Assembly: GCF_020379485.1 (NCBI RefSeq)
Contig: NC_063447.1
Coordinates: 58,207,452-58,271,451, forward strand
Length of the DNA stretch: 64,000 nt
Direction of reading: 5' to 3'
Origin: Brassica napus
Lineage: Eukaryota > Streptophyta > Magnoliopsida > Brassicales > Brassicaceae
Numbering within the stretch: the stretch's first letter is position 1; the number at the start of each line of letters is the position of its first letter. Below the pieces are notes generated by a model. It saw nothing but the letters and a program-made list of their open reading frames with translations, did no database searches and was not told the DNA's origin. Positions 21,828 to 34,654 of this stretch are shown in pieces. The translations under genes were made by a program, and so were the position numbers.

Positions 21828-24676
21828 TTATTGTTTACGGATAAAGTTGAACAAAATATTCATAAATTTTGATTCGATTCGTTATCCATTTTGATTTGAA
21901 CCAAAAAATCTAGATATCCGTAACTCTACGAAACAAATCAAATGCTAAAATACAATATCCAAAAAAGAAGCAAATCACAAATACCAATATTTTTAAGAAT
22001 ATATATCTAATTTGATCTGTTATATGCATATATATATACACATATATGTAAAGAATTATATATATACGTTATATATAGTATACTTTATATCAATTTTATA
22101 GTATTTTTATGAATTAAATTTATTATATTAGGTACTAGAATTTAAAATTTTAAATAATGTTTTATTTTTGTAATAAAATGTTATTATTAAATTTTTTAAT
22201 TACTTTTAAAATTTTATTTATTTTAGGATCAAATCGGATATTAAAGTTCTAAAATATTTCGGATATTCGAGTCACTAAATATCTAGGTGGCTAAAGATCA
22301 AATCGATACAAATGCTTCCAAATACCCAGATATTCGATCTGTGCGCACCCCTATTTACGGATACAATTTTATTTTCTTTATATGGAAAAATTACTATTGT
22401 CAAGACCTTTTTATTTTAAACTAATTTTAATTTTATATTTCAAGTATTCTTTTGAACAAAAATATCATTTAATATTAATTAAAAATATCTTTATATATTT
22501 GTCAACTATTTTTAAATAATTTTTACATATACATACATGTGTACCTTGATGTGAGCACCTTGTAACTAAGTATTCACCACAACTAAAGTATCTAATTTTT
22601 TTGAAAGTTGAAATATTTTTTTTAATGCTTCTTTCACTACCGACCAAATTGTAGTGAAATGATTTGTCTTTATAATTTTTTTTTCCTTAAACTATTATCT
22701 GTTTAGAAACTATAATATGAAACTACTAGTTCGACATGACGAATTTCTTAAATTCATAACATGAAAAAAAAATAATATTGATTTTTGGTTTTTACCGAAA
22801 AAACCAAAAATCAAACATTTTAATCGAATAAACTAAAATGAATATTATTTAAAATAATATTTATATTTTAGAAGATTAAAAACAAAAAAAAACTTAAAAC
22901 CGAACCAATATCTAGATTAAACAGTTTTAATGTCTTTCTCTTAAAAATAATGGAACTAATAATTTCACTCCGCGCAGGACACAGTTGACTACATAATATA
23001 AATATAAAATGAAAGCCACCAACAAAAATACCTTAGGCATCATGTCAAAAGTGGAAGTCAATCTCTGTTTAAAGGGCTTAATGATTCTTGATGAGAAGAT
23101 ATTAGTAAATATTAGTAACTAACCTCCATGCGAAATAGACTAGTTGGTAACACGATTACTGCACCTACTGAGCTTCTGAATGTCTTAATGAACGTCGGAG
23201 CAGTGAAATTGCGATATTTAAAATAGCCCGTGAACGACTTTTAACGAATTTTATGATTTGTTCGTTACTCGTTAGCTGCTATAATTGGCTGTGATTATAC
23301 TTGTGTGACCCACCTGTTTCCCTATCCCAGAATCCTTCCAATTACCGGAGATATTAACTCGCGCTTTGCACGGGATAAAATATCTATATTAATGTTGAAA
23401 TTATATATTTTAAAGTATACTTTAAGCGATAATTGATAGAACTAAAGATATGAAAGTTATCTGGGACGAAGCCAGATATTTTTTATAATGGGTTCAATAA
23501 TATTAAAATTTAATATAAGGTGTTTGCAAGTCTGAGAAGAAGTTTTGGAAAATATTTTTTATATTTCGTCTATCACGTTGTAATAGTTATGGATTTAGGA
23601 GTTTAACAAATAAAACCGAAAAAAGTGGATCAATAACATATTACTAGGATAATACCTACGCCTTGCGCATGGTGAATTTATATGAAAATTATTTAAGAAA
23701 TATCATATGGAAAAATAAAAATTATATTTTTGATCGAATTAATATTTTTGGCCTTTAAACAATTTTTTTAATTTTTTTTTGTTAAATACATAATTTGTTG
23801 ACTGATGAGCTGATCTCATTTTTAAAAATATATTAGGTTAGAAAATCATTTATCGCATAAGAACCTCACGTTTAGGCCGAAGAATCTCAGGCCTACTATT
23901 TGGTTATAATGAAACTGTGTCAACTCGGCTTTATATCATGATTTAACAATTTAAATGTTAATGATGGTTATAAGAAGTTTACGTTCACGTGATAATCCTA
24001 TCTATCTTCAATATTCACCTCTTTTTTTGTGTCACTTTTTTTTCATTTTGGTTATTGCTCGATATAAATATTGATTTTTGAGTTTATTCTCATTTTGTTC
24101 TTTTGTTTTGGCCAGAGAGCTAGAAAATGTTTAAGATTTAAAATTATTAAAGAGATACATACTTATGTTAAGATATGCGCCTTGTGCAGCGTATTTCTAT
24201 TTTCTGCATATTATGAAATAATAAAACACTAAATATATATTAAATAACTTAGAAATCAGTTACTATTATGTAATAAATTGGCGTGCGCATATAAATCAAA
24301 TGACCGTTCTTGTTTATTCGTAATTATTTTAGGGTAAATAAATCAAAACAATCAATCTCATCTATCATATATGATATATAATTAAATTTAAATGATATTA
24401 ACATAGATATATAATATACTTTTAATATGGATATTTATTAAATGAGAATTCTACTCATATGATTTTATGATTATTTGCATATTTGTGTAACAAAATTTTA
24501 CACCAACGATTTTTTTTTAATGTGAAATGTCTAGTGGTTTCAATAATTTATAATCATTATAAAAAACAATGAATATTTCAAAATTAAAATATTAACTTTT
24601 CAATATATGTTCAATACAAATATCAAAATATAAGTATGTATTTTTGTATGATGTATAGTTTAATTTAAACAATATG

Positions 24677-24713
<37 letters not shown>

Positions 24714-24850
24714 CTTAAACACCTATTAAAATAAATTATTTATTCATATGATTTTATAACCATTGTATCTTATTATAGAAAAAAATTTAAACCTTGATCA
24801 CAAAATTGTATGTGAGACTTTAAACAGTTTTAATAATTTATAATCGTTTT
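21395..24850. repeat. 3.45-kb tandem duplication, copy 1
   Basis: Begins GACAAGTTTGTACCTTCCC at 21395 and runs to the next occurrence of the same text at 24851. It contains the first GDI exon fragment, long AT-rich tracts, a (TA)n microsatellite at about 21800-21823 and another at 24680-24708. It also holds motifs such as ACTCGCGCTTTGCACGGG near 23359 that resemble ends of small Brassicaceae elements. No intact gene lies in it; a 60-codon frame at 22465-22647 repeats in copy 2 but matches nothing known to me. Confidence 0.93.
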
Positions 24851-27800
24851 GACAAGTTTGTACCTTCCCTTTAACGAAAACGTAGCTTCCATCAACGGCG
24901 TTAAACGACAAATACTTTGTATCATCTGATGTGAATAAGTGTACGAACAAGCTTGCCATTTCCCATCATAAACTGGTCAATTACATTGAAAGACAAAAGT
25001 TAGTGGTGAGTCATGAATCCCTTATACATTGAAAGCGAAGCATTGTAATAAATGCATTCATACTATAATAGACACGTGGCAGCTTCACAATAATTTGATA
25101 ATAAATATGCTAACGCGTTCACACTATATTCATAAATGTATTCACACAATGTATTTTGCGTTTTTTTTAATATAAAACTCACCTACATGGTTCCAATAAA
25201 ACTCTTGATTTTTTGGTTCGAATAAAAATAGATAACGAATCAAAATCCAAACTATATATATATATATATATATATATTATTTTATTGTTTACGGATAAAG
25301 TTGAACAAAATATTCATAAATTTTGATTCGATTCGTTATCCATTTTGATTTGAACCAAAAAATCTAGATATCCGTAACTCTACGAAACAAATCAAATGCT
25401 AAAATACAATATCCAAAAAAGAAGCAAATCACAAATACCAATATTTTTAAGAATATATATCTAATTTGATCTGTTATATGCATATATATATACACATATA
25501 TGTAAAGAATTATATATATACGTTATATATAGTATACTTTATATCAATTTTATAGTATTTTTATGAATTAAATTTATTATATTAGGTACTAGAATTTAAA
25601 ATTTTAAATAATGTTTTATTTTTGTAATAAAATGTTATTATTAAATTTTTTAATTACTTTTAAAATTTTATTTATTTTAGGATCAAATCGGATATTAAAG
25701 TTCTAAAATATTTCGGATATTCGAGTCACTAAATATCTAGGTGGCTAAAGATCAAATCGATACAAATGCTTTCAAATACCCAGATATTCGATCTGTGCGC
25801 ACCCCTATTTATGGATACAATTTTATTTTCTTTATATGGAAAAATTACTATTGTCAAGACCTTTTTATTTTAAACTAATTTTAATTTTATATTTCAAGTA
25901 TTCTTTTGAACAAAAATATCATTTAATATTAATTAAAAATATCTTTATATATTTGTCAACTATTTTTAAATAATTTTTACATATACATACATGTGTACCT
26001 TGATGTGAGCACCTTGTAACTAAGTATTCACCACAACTAAAGTATCTAATTTTTTTGAAAGTTGAAATATTTTTTTTAATGCTTCTTTCACTACCGACCA
26101 AATTGTAGTGAAATGATTTGTCTTTATAATTTTTTTTTCCTTAAACTATTATCTGTTTAGAAACTATAATATGAAACTACTAGTTCGACATGACGAATTT
26201 CTTAAATTCATAACATGAAAAAAAAATAATATTGATTTTTGGTTTTTACCGAAAAAACCAAAAATCAAACATTTTAATCGAATAAACTAAAATGAATATT
26301 ATTTAAAATAATATTTATATTTTAGAAGATTAAAAACAAAAAAAAAACTTAAAACCGAACCAATATCTAGATTAAACAGTTTTAATGTCTTTCTCTTAAA
26401 AATAATGGAACTAATAATTTCACTCCGCGCAGGACACAGTTGACTACATAATATAAATATAAAATGAAAGCCACCAACAAAAATACCTTAGGCATCATGT
26501 CAAAAGTGGAAGTCAATCTCTGTTTAAAGGGCTTAATGATTCTTGATGAGAAGATATTAGTAAATATTAGTAACTAACCTCCATGCGAAATAGACTAGTT
26601 GGTAACACGATTACTGCACCTACTGAGCTTCTGAATGTCTTAATGAACGTCGGAGCAGTGAAATTGCGATATTTAAAATAGCCCGTGAACGACTTTTAAC
26701 GAATTTTATGATTTGTTCGTTACTCGTTAGCTGCTATAATTGGCTGTGATTATACTTGTGTGACCCACCTGTTTCCCTATCCCAGAATCCTTCCAATTAC
26801 CGGAGATATTAACTCGCGCTTTGCACGGGATAAAATATCTATATTAATATTGAAATTATATATTTTAAAGTATACTTTAAGCGATAATTGATAGAACTAA
26901 AGATATGAAAGTTATCTGGGACGAAGCCAGATATTTTTTATAATGGGTTCAATAATATTAAAATTTAATATAAGGTGTTTGCAAGTCTGAGAAGAAGTTT
27001 TGGAAAATATTTTTTATATTTCGTCTATCACGTTGTAGTAGTTATGGATTTAGGAGTTTAACAAATAAAACCGAAAAAAGTGGATCAATAACATATTACT
27101 AGGATAATACCTACGCCTTGCGCATGGTGAATTTATATGAAAATTATTTAAGAAATATCATATGGAAAAATAAAAATTATATTTTTGATCGAATTAATAT
27201 TTTTGGCCTTTAAACAATTTTTTTAATTTTTTTTTGTTAAATACATAATTTGTTGACTGATGAGCTGATCTCATTTTTAAAAATATATTAGGTTAGAAAA
27301 TCATTTATCGCATAAGAACCTCACGTTTAGGCCGAAGAATCTCAGGCCTACTATTTGGTTATAATGAAACTGTGTCAACTCGGCTTTATATCATGATTTA
27401 ACAATTTAAATGTTAATGATGGTTATAAGAAGTTTACGTTCACGTGATAATCCTATCTATCTTCAATATTCACCTCTTTTTTTGTGTCACTTTTTTTTCA
27501 TTTTGGTTATTGCTCGATATAAATATTGATTTTTGAGTTTATTCTCATTTTGTTCTTTTGTTTTGGCCCGAGAGCTAGAAAATGTTTAAGATTTAAAATT
27601 ATTAAAGAGATACATACTTATGTTAAGATATGCGCCTTGTGCAGCGTATTTCTATTTTCTGCATATTATGAAATAATAAAACACTAAATATATATTAAAT
27701 AACTTAGAAATCAGTTACTATTATGTAATAAATTGGCGTGCGCATATAAATCAAATGACCGTTCTTGTTTATTCGTAATTATTTTAGGGTAAATAAATCA

Positions 27801-28294
27801 AAACAATCAATCTCATCTATCATATATGATATATAATTAAATTTAAATGATATTAACATAGATATATAATATACTTTTAATATGGATATTTATTAAATGA
27901 GAATTCTACTCATATGATTTTATGATTATTTGCATATTTGTGTAACAAAATTTTACACCAACGATTTTTTTTTAATGTGAAATGTCTAGTGGTTTCAATA
28001 ATTTATAATCATTATAAAAAACAATGAATATTTCAAAATTAAAATATTAACTTTTCAATATATGTTCAATACAAATATCAAAATATAAGTATGTATTTTT
28101 GTATGATGTATAGTTTAATTTAAACAATATGAAATATATATATATATATATATTAACTTAAACACCTATTAAAATAAATTATTTATTCATATGATTTTAT
28201 AACCATTGTATCTTATTATAGAAAAAAATTTAAACCTTGATCACAAAAGTGTATGTGAGACTTTAAACAGTTTTAATAATTTATAATCGTTTTG
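24851..28294. repeat. 3.45-kb tandem duplication, copy 2
   Basis: Direct repeat of 21395-24850 at an offset of about 3455 bp. Only about ten base differences were noticed (for example TAACATCTGA versus TATCATCTGA near the start, and AATTGTATG versus AAGTGTATG near the end), plus length changes in the TA runs, so the copies are over 99 percent identical. The junction shares the text GTTTTGA. The repeat ends near 28294, after which the sequence is unique. Confidence 0.93.
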
Positions 28295-28780
28295 AAAAAT
28301 TCAAAATACAACATATAGAAAAAATCTAAATTTTTATTAAATAATTAATGTAATTGTGTAATTTTTTAATAATAAAAAATTAAACAAAATTGATAAAAAA
28401 GTATACAGATTGTTAACAAATCTTTATTATTTAAAATCATTAATTGACATATATATTTTAATCACATTAGGTAATTCCGTAGGTTTTATTTAAGGAAATA
28501 ATATATAATAAATTTGATAAATGAATGGTCCACAATAGACATATTATATAATATAAAATTCCTTAGCAATTTAATTTTGGACTAACAGAATTCTCAATTG
28601 ATTCTCAAGCCACCACGTAAACAAAATTGCATTCTAATTGCGTGACAACTCAGCATGATACTTTTTTAATTAGTACAAACTAAATGTTATAATTTTTTAA
28701 ATGTTTCTCTATTAATATACAGGGGATAAACAAAAAAATAACTGTGTGAAGTAAAAAAAACTATAGCTCCTTTAAAAAAA
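28295..28780. other. AT-rich spacer
   Basis: No gene or element recognised. Confidence 0.5.
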
Positions 28781-28912
28781 CATAGTTATGGACTTGCTGG
28801 TGGTTCGTTCCTGGAAGTTTCTTCTCATCTTCAAGGTCGTCTAATGCATAGCTCTCATGGCGGCGAAGGTGGTGACACTCGCATGCTTATATTGCTTTCT
28901 CGAGAAGACTAA
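28781..28912 (+). pseudogene. Short unrecognised gene fragment
   Basis: A 43-codon open stretch ending in TAA at 28910-28912 has protein-like composition (GGSFLEVSSHLQGRLMHSSH, then GGEGGDTRMLILLSRED at the end), unlike the AT-rich sequence around it. It has no start codon and no continuation upstream, so it looks like the end of a host gene brought in by rearrangement. I do not recognise the family. Confidence 0.35.
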
Positions 28913-29511
28913 TACACTAAGCCGAGACAATTTACAGTGATTCAATCTCCTCGAAACAGAGATCACCTCACCGAGCAGTAACAAAACCGAGTACGACACA
29001 TTTATCTAGAAATAGATTTTCAACGTCCTCTTTCAGCAATGAGAGACGGTTCTCAATAACGTGAGTACTCTGCTAAATGCATGAAAGCAGGTATGGAGAA
29101 AATGGTTTTTTCATTAACACTTGCCATCGTACTAAAGTTTCATCGCTTTGTCGTCTCTACGGATCTGTTGACTTAATGGCGATAGATCAGATGAGTTACC
29201 GTTTTTTAACAGAAATGTATAGAGGAATAATGAATCTTTATTGATGCTATGATTATATTGATATAATTGATAAATCAACTAATCGAACTTCAAGCTGAAG
29301 GTTTATCACGTAAAAGTGTTCGCCGAGAAAAGTATAGATAGTATGAAGTTCTTTTAAAAGAATGTTAGTGTGAACGCATTAAATTCACAGTTTTGGTCTG
29401 CGTGACACCTAAGCGTTTTACTAAATAAAAGCTTCTCGTGAAGCCACGTCACCACGTCACATTCCTTGCCAATAAACTTTTAAGGTAAGTTTTAAAAGTG
29501 CTTCTCCTACA
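28913..29511. other. Mixed non-coding sequence next to truncated LTR
   Basis: Less AT-rich than the flanks but without an open frame or a known element. It abuts the truncated 5' LTR at 29512, so it marks whatever replaced the first part of that LTR. Confidence 0.4.
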
Positions 29512-29664
29512 AGAAAGAGTTCTAAGAAAGTTTCTAAAAGAATCTCCAAACACAATCCTTAGTAGAAAATCCCTTTCCCAAATACAAAAGCTATCACAAA
29601 TATAAACCGTCTACATTTCATCTTAACCTCTCAAAGAAAATATTATCTGCTATCTTTTCCAACA
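29512..29664 (+). repeat. Partial 5' LTR
   Basis: Matches 33972-34122 of the 3' LTR, from AGAAAGAGTTCTAAG to the terminal CCAACA. The promoter half, including the TATA box, is missing. Confidence 0.9.
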
Positions 29665-29708
29665 GCTGGTATCAGAGCAAGGTTACCGTTATCTTTGAAG
29701 AAGTGAAG

Positions 29709-32700
29709 ATGGAGGCCACCGTTACCTTTGAATGTGACATGTTCAAGCTCACGACAAACAACTTCTCTTATTGGAAATCGATGATGGAAGATCACCTTTA
29801 TTGTAAGGATTTGCATGAGCCCATCATCATGAAGGATAAGCCGGAAGGAAAGGATGATAAAGCATGGGAGATTCTTAATAGAAAGGCAGTTGCCGTAATA
29901 CGTGAGTATGTCGACCGATCTCTCCTTGAACATGTCTCTACCTACACAAATGTTTTTGAATTATGGACAAAACTTGAATCCATGATTCAAAAGAAAACAC
30001 CTAGAAACAAAGTTCTTCTTGTTCAACGGTTGGTAAAGTTGGAGTACAAGGATGGCCAGAGCATGATGGAGCACTTGAACAATTTCAAGGGGATCGTAAA
30101 TCAGCTTAACAAAGTTTATATGAAGGTTGAAGACGAAATGCAAGCCATTTTACTCCTTAGTTCACTACCGGAGAGTTGGGACACACTAGTTGTCACTCTA
30201 AGCAATTCAACACCGGAGGGAAAGCTTACCATGGACACCGTCACTGATAGCCTTCTAAACGAAGAAGTTTGCAGGAAGGAGCGAGGTTCGAGTTCTTATC
30301 CAGAAGCTAACATTGTTGATAGACGAGGTAGAGAAGAGACTCGTGGCCAAAACAGAAGCAGAGGACAAGGCCAATCTCGAGGATGATCTAAGTCACGTCC
30401 GAGAGTTACTTGCTATTACTGTGGCAAACCGAGTCACATGAAGTTGGAATGTCGATTTCTCAAGAAAGACAAATAAGCCGGTAATATCAAACCAGACCGG
30501 TTCAATCCTACAAAGAAGCATGAAGACAAGACTACCACCGTTGTGGAAGACCAGAGCGAAGAATTATATCCCGTTGGAGAATGTAATCTTAGCTCTGATG
30601 ATAGCTCATGGATCATTGATTCTGGTGCTTCTTTTCACGTCACCCCTCATGGAAGGTTCTTCACGACCTATCAAAGTGGTGACTTTGGTAATGTTCAAAT
30701 GGGAAATCAAGGAAGAAGCAAGATCATTGGAAAGGGGGATGTTATTCTTACATCAAACACATGGTGTAAGATAGTTCTCAAAGATGTGAGGCATGTTCCC
30801 GAAATCCGACTCAATCTCATATCAACCGGGAAGCTTGATGATGCCGGTTTGGATAGCCACTTTCGCAGTGGCAAATGGAAGCTAACCAAGGGGAGTTTGA
30901 TTATGGCTCGAGGAAGAAAAGAAGGCTCTTTATATGTAACACAAGCCAAGCTTTGCAAGGAAGAAGTAAATATCGCAAGTGATGACATCGATATATGGCA
31001 CCGAAGACTCGGGCATATGAGTGAGAAAGGTTAAAATATACTTTCTCGCAAGAAACTTCTTCCTGATATGAAAGGTATTTCTCTCTCACCATGTCATGAT
31101 GGCTTAGCCGGAAAACAACATAGGGTCGCTTTCCGAAGATCATCTACGCCAATGAGAAGAAAGCATATTCTTGATCTTGTGCATACTGACGTATGCTCCA
31201 TGTCCGAGAAATCCAATGGAGGGGCATCATATTTGGTCACCTTTATTGATGACCATTCAAGGAAGGTATGGGTATACCTTTTGAAGTCAAAAGATCAAGT
31301 TCTTGAAGCTTTCAACGAATTTGTAGCCCAAGCAGAGCGAAGTACGGGTCAAAAATTCAAGTGTGTTCGATCTGACAATGGTGGAGAGTACCGAGGTCCC
31401 TTTGAAGCGTTTTGCAAAGCTCATGGAATCATGATGGAGAAGACACCACCAAAGACGCCACAACTGAACGGGCTAGCAGAAAGAATGAATCGAACGATCA
31501 CAGAAAGAGTTCGTTGCATGCTCTCTCATGCTAAACTACCCAAGCCATTTTGGGGAGAAGCCATAAAGACTGCAGTGGATGTCATAAATCTTACACCATC
31601 AGTTCCTTTGGAAGGCGATGTCCCGGAGGAAGTTTGGCCGGGTAAGAAGGTCTCTTACAACCATTTGAAGGTGTTTGGTTGCAGAGCGTTTGTTCATATA
31701 CCTAAGGATGAACGAGCCAAGCTAGACTCCAAGACTAAAGAGTGCATCTATCTTGGGCCACCAAGAGATAATTTCGGCTATCGGCTTTGGGATCCGGTTA
31801 ACAGAAAAATTATCCGGAGCAGAGATGTTATTTTATTCGAAGATCAAACAATCGACATCAACAAATCAAAGAAACCAAAGCTAAGGGTTGTAAGAAATAA
31901 AGATTCTCATAAGCCTCAAGATCATGAACAAGTGATTGGAGATGATGGCGAAGGGGATCCCATCATGGATCCGAATGGTGATGAAGGTGAAGAAGAAGTT
32001 CAATTGGAGCCAGAGGAAGAACATGAGCCAAGAAGGTCTGGAAGAGAGAGAAGACCATCTGTAAGATATTATCGAGATGAGTATGTTAATCTTACAGATG
32101 AGGGGGAGCCTCAAAGCTATGAGGAGGCCATAAGAGACACTCATAGAGATGAGTGGGTTGAAGCTATGCAAGATGAAATGCAATCCTTTCATGATAATCA
32201 CATTTATGAGCTGATGAAGCTACCAAAAGGAAAGAGAGCCTTGAAGAACAAGTGGGTGTACAGGTTGAAGCATGAGGAGAGAAGCTCAAATCCAGGATAC
32301 AAAGCTCGATTGGTTGTGAAAGGATTCAACCAGAAGAAAGGCATAGATTTTGAAGAAATATTCTCTCCAGTGGTGAAGATGTCCTCTATCCGAGTGGTTT
32401 TTGGTCTAGCAGCGGTTCTAGATTTGGAGATTGAACAACTCGATGTCAAGACGGTCTTTCTACATGGTGAACTCGAGGAGGAGATCTATATGAAGCAACC
32501 TGAAGGATTCAAGGTACCAGGAAAAGAAGAATTGGTGTGCCGATTAAAGAAGAGTCTTTATGGCCTCAAGCAAGCCCCAAGACAATGGTAAAAAGAAGTT
32601 TGACTCCTTCATGGTGGATCATAACTTCAAGAAAACCAAGAATGATCATTTCGTTTTCATAAAGAGGTACGAAAGCGGCGACTTTCTCATATTATTGCTC

Positions 32701-33672
32701 TATGTTGACGATATGTTAATTGTGGGCCAAGATCGCAACAAGATAGCCGCATTGAAAAAAGATTTGGGAAGGTGTTTTGCGATGAAAGATCTGGGGCAAG
32801 TGAGACAGATTCTTGGAATGAAGATCACTCGGGATAGGCCAAAGAAGCTTTTATGGTTGTCCCAAGAACGATATGTTGAAAGGGTGTTGGAGAGATTCAA
32901 CATGCACAAAGAAAAGCCGGTGAGCACTCCACTTGGTGGACATTTCAAACTAAGTTCGAAGCAAAGTCCAACAAGTGAGAAGGAAAAAGAGGAAATGAAG
33001 ACTACCCCATATGCATCAGCAGTGGGTAGTCTCATGTATGCTATGGTGTGCACCAGACCCGACATTGCCTATGCCATAGGAGTTGTGAGTCGCTTTCTCG
33101 CCAATCTAGGAAAAGAACATTGGAAATCAGTTAAGTGGATCCTACGCTATCTACGAGGCACAACGAAGAAGCGTCTATGTTTTGGAAATGGAAAATTGGA
33201 GTTGAACGGTTACACCGATGCAGATTGGACTGGTGATAAAGATTCAAGGAAATCGACATCAGGATTCGTAACTACCTTTGCAGGGGGAGTTGTTTCTTGG
33301 CAATCGAAGCTACAAAAGTGTGTTGCCTTATCCACCATGGAAGTGGAGTACATCGCAGCAACGGAAGCGTGCAAGGAGATGCTATGGATGAAGAACTTCT
33401 TGCTTGAGTTGGGAGTAAAGCAAGAAAAGTACAACATGCTATGTGACAACCAAAGTGCTATTCACTTAGCAAAGAATCCAACGTTTCACTCTCGCTCAAA
33501 GCACATCGATATCCGACATCACTGGATCCGAGAAGTTCTGGAAGAGAAGCTCATACATCTCACAAAGGTACACACCGATGAAAACTGGTCAGACTTTATG
33601 ACCAAGGTATTACCGATCAAGAAGTTTGAAGATTGCTGCAAAGGCACCGGCATGACAACGGTTTTGGGCTAA
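29709..33672 (+). pseudogene. copia gag-pol polyprotein, three stops and one frameshift
   Basis: Domains in order are a gag core and an Arg/Gly-rich tail, a CCHC zinc knuckle near 30409-30450 (C-x2-C-x4-H-x4-C), aspartic protease with IIDSGASFHV, GAG-pre-integrase (IWHRRLGHM) and integrase with HTDV, SDNGGEY and the NGLAERMNRT glutamate. Then come reverse transcriptase (LDVKTVFLHGELEEEIYMKQ, later YVDDM near 32700) and RNase H (DADWTGD). Stop codons interrupt one common frame at 30384-30386, 30474-30476 and 31032-31034. At about 32589 a base change shifts the frame, with the rest open from 32560 to 33672 in another frame. Active-site residues are largely kept. Confidence 0.92.
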
Positions 33673-33690
33673 GTCGGAAAGGGGGAGATT

Positions 33691-34122
33691 TGTTGGTTTT
33701 TTCCTCCATTAGCCAAAAACCCAAAAAAATCATGATCCATATTAAGTGCCCAAAAGAAGAGCACAAGGAGGAAGAATTATCTAGAATTATGGAGAAGAAG
33801 AGAGAAAGTTATGGAGTAGAATAATTAATGTTAGATATTTTGAAATAAGATAATAATTTAAAAAATCTAGAACATGTTAGAGTTTACTCCTTCACTTGTA
33901 TAAATAGGGGTGCTTAGCAGCATTTGTATCATCCAAGAATCAAGCAAAACAATTGAGAGAAAACATTCGAGAAAGAGTTCTAAGAAAGTTTCTAAAAGAA
34001 TCTCCAAACACAAGCCTTAGTAGAAAATCTCTTTCCCAAATACAAAAGCTATCACAAATATAAACCGTCTACATTTCATCTTAACCTTTCAAAGAAAATA
34101 TTATCCGCTATCTTTCCCAACA
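33691..34122 (+). repeat. 3' LTR of copia element
   Basis: 432 bp, starting TGTTGG and ending CCAACA as expected. A TATA box (TATAAATA, 33899-33906) marks the LTR promoter. The polypurine tract lies directly before it. Confidence 0.9.
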
Positions 34123-34654
34123 AAAGCTATTAAAGAAAGACTCAGAAAGCTCTTTGTAAAGGGATTTTTTTTTGGTTAAATATCAAGAAATTCCGGATAG
34201 ACTTTAGTTTCATCCCAAGCATCACTCAGATCTCTAGGGTTTTTTTTTAAGATGTTTTTCCGGTTGAGTTAACGACACTTGCTAAAGAGATTTATAATCA
34301 ATGAATTATCTTAGCAGATTAAACAAAGGTGGGGAAATATGACTATAATAAAGAGGAGTGTAGTAGGCTGGTTCGTTTATAGCATCTCCCAATATTTCTT
34401 CAGAACGTGAATATGTTGTTTAGTTATATGTATAATGAAATCTCTAAGAAAGCTATTTCGATAAAATCATGAACAAGTGAAAATATTGCCTAACTAAAAG
34501 ATAGGGTACTCTAAGAAGCTATTTCAGTAAATTTCGAACAGCTAAAGCTTGATGGGGGAGGGCAAACCACAAATGAATAATAGGTAATGATAAAAAGCAA
34601 AAATACAAACGAGTAATTGTCCTGAAGAAGATGATACAAAATATACATGATTAA
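34123..34654. other. Spacer 3' of F-box gene d
   Basis: No gene seen. It probably includes the 3' untranslated region of the minus-strand F-box gene next to 34655. Confidence 0.5.

Larger units (their letters stand above)
29512..34122 (+). mobile_element. Ty1/copia retrotransposon with truncated 5' LTR
   Basis: Layout is a partial 5' LTR (29512-29664), a primer binding site (TGGTATCAGAGC at 29667-29678, the usual Met-tRNA type), gag-pol (29709-33672), a polypurine tract (AAAGGGGGAGATT, about 33678-33690) and a full 3' LTR (33691-34122). The 5' LTR lacks the first ~280 bp present in the 3' LTR. About five or six differences over the 153 shared bases suggest an insertion on the order of a million years old under usual plant rates, which is a rough estimate. 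The coding region is damaged, so this is not autonomous. Confidence 0.92.

Noticed and set aside
22465..22647. 60-codon minus-strand frame, repeated exactly at 25919-26101
   Set aside because: It is repeated only because the whole 3.45-kb unit is duplicated. Composition is AT-driven and no family is recognisable.
23359..23377. Helitron 3' end at ACTCGCGCTTTGCACGGG
   Set aside because: The stem is imperfect and no CTRR end follows at the right distance on either strand, unlike the clear case at 38976.
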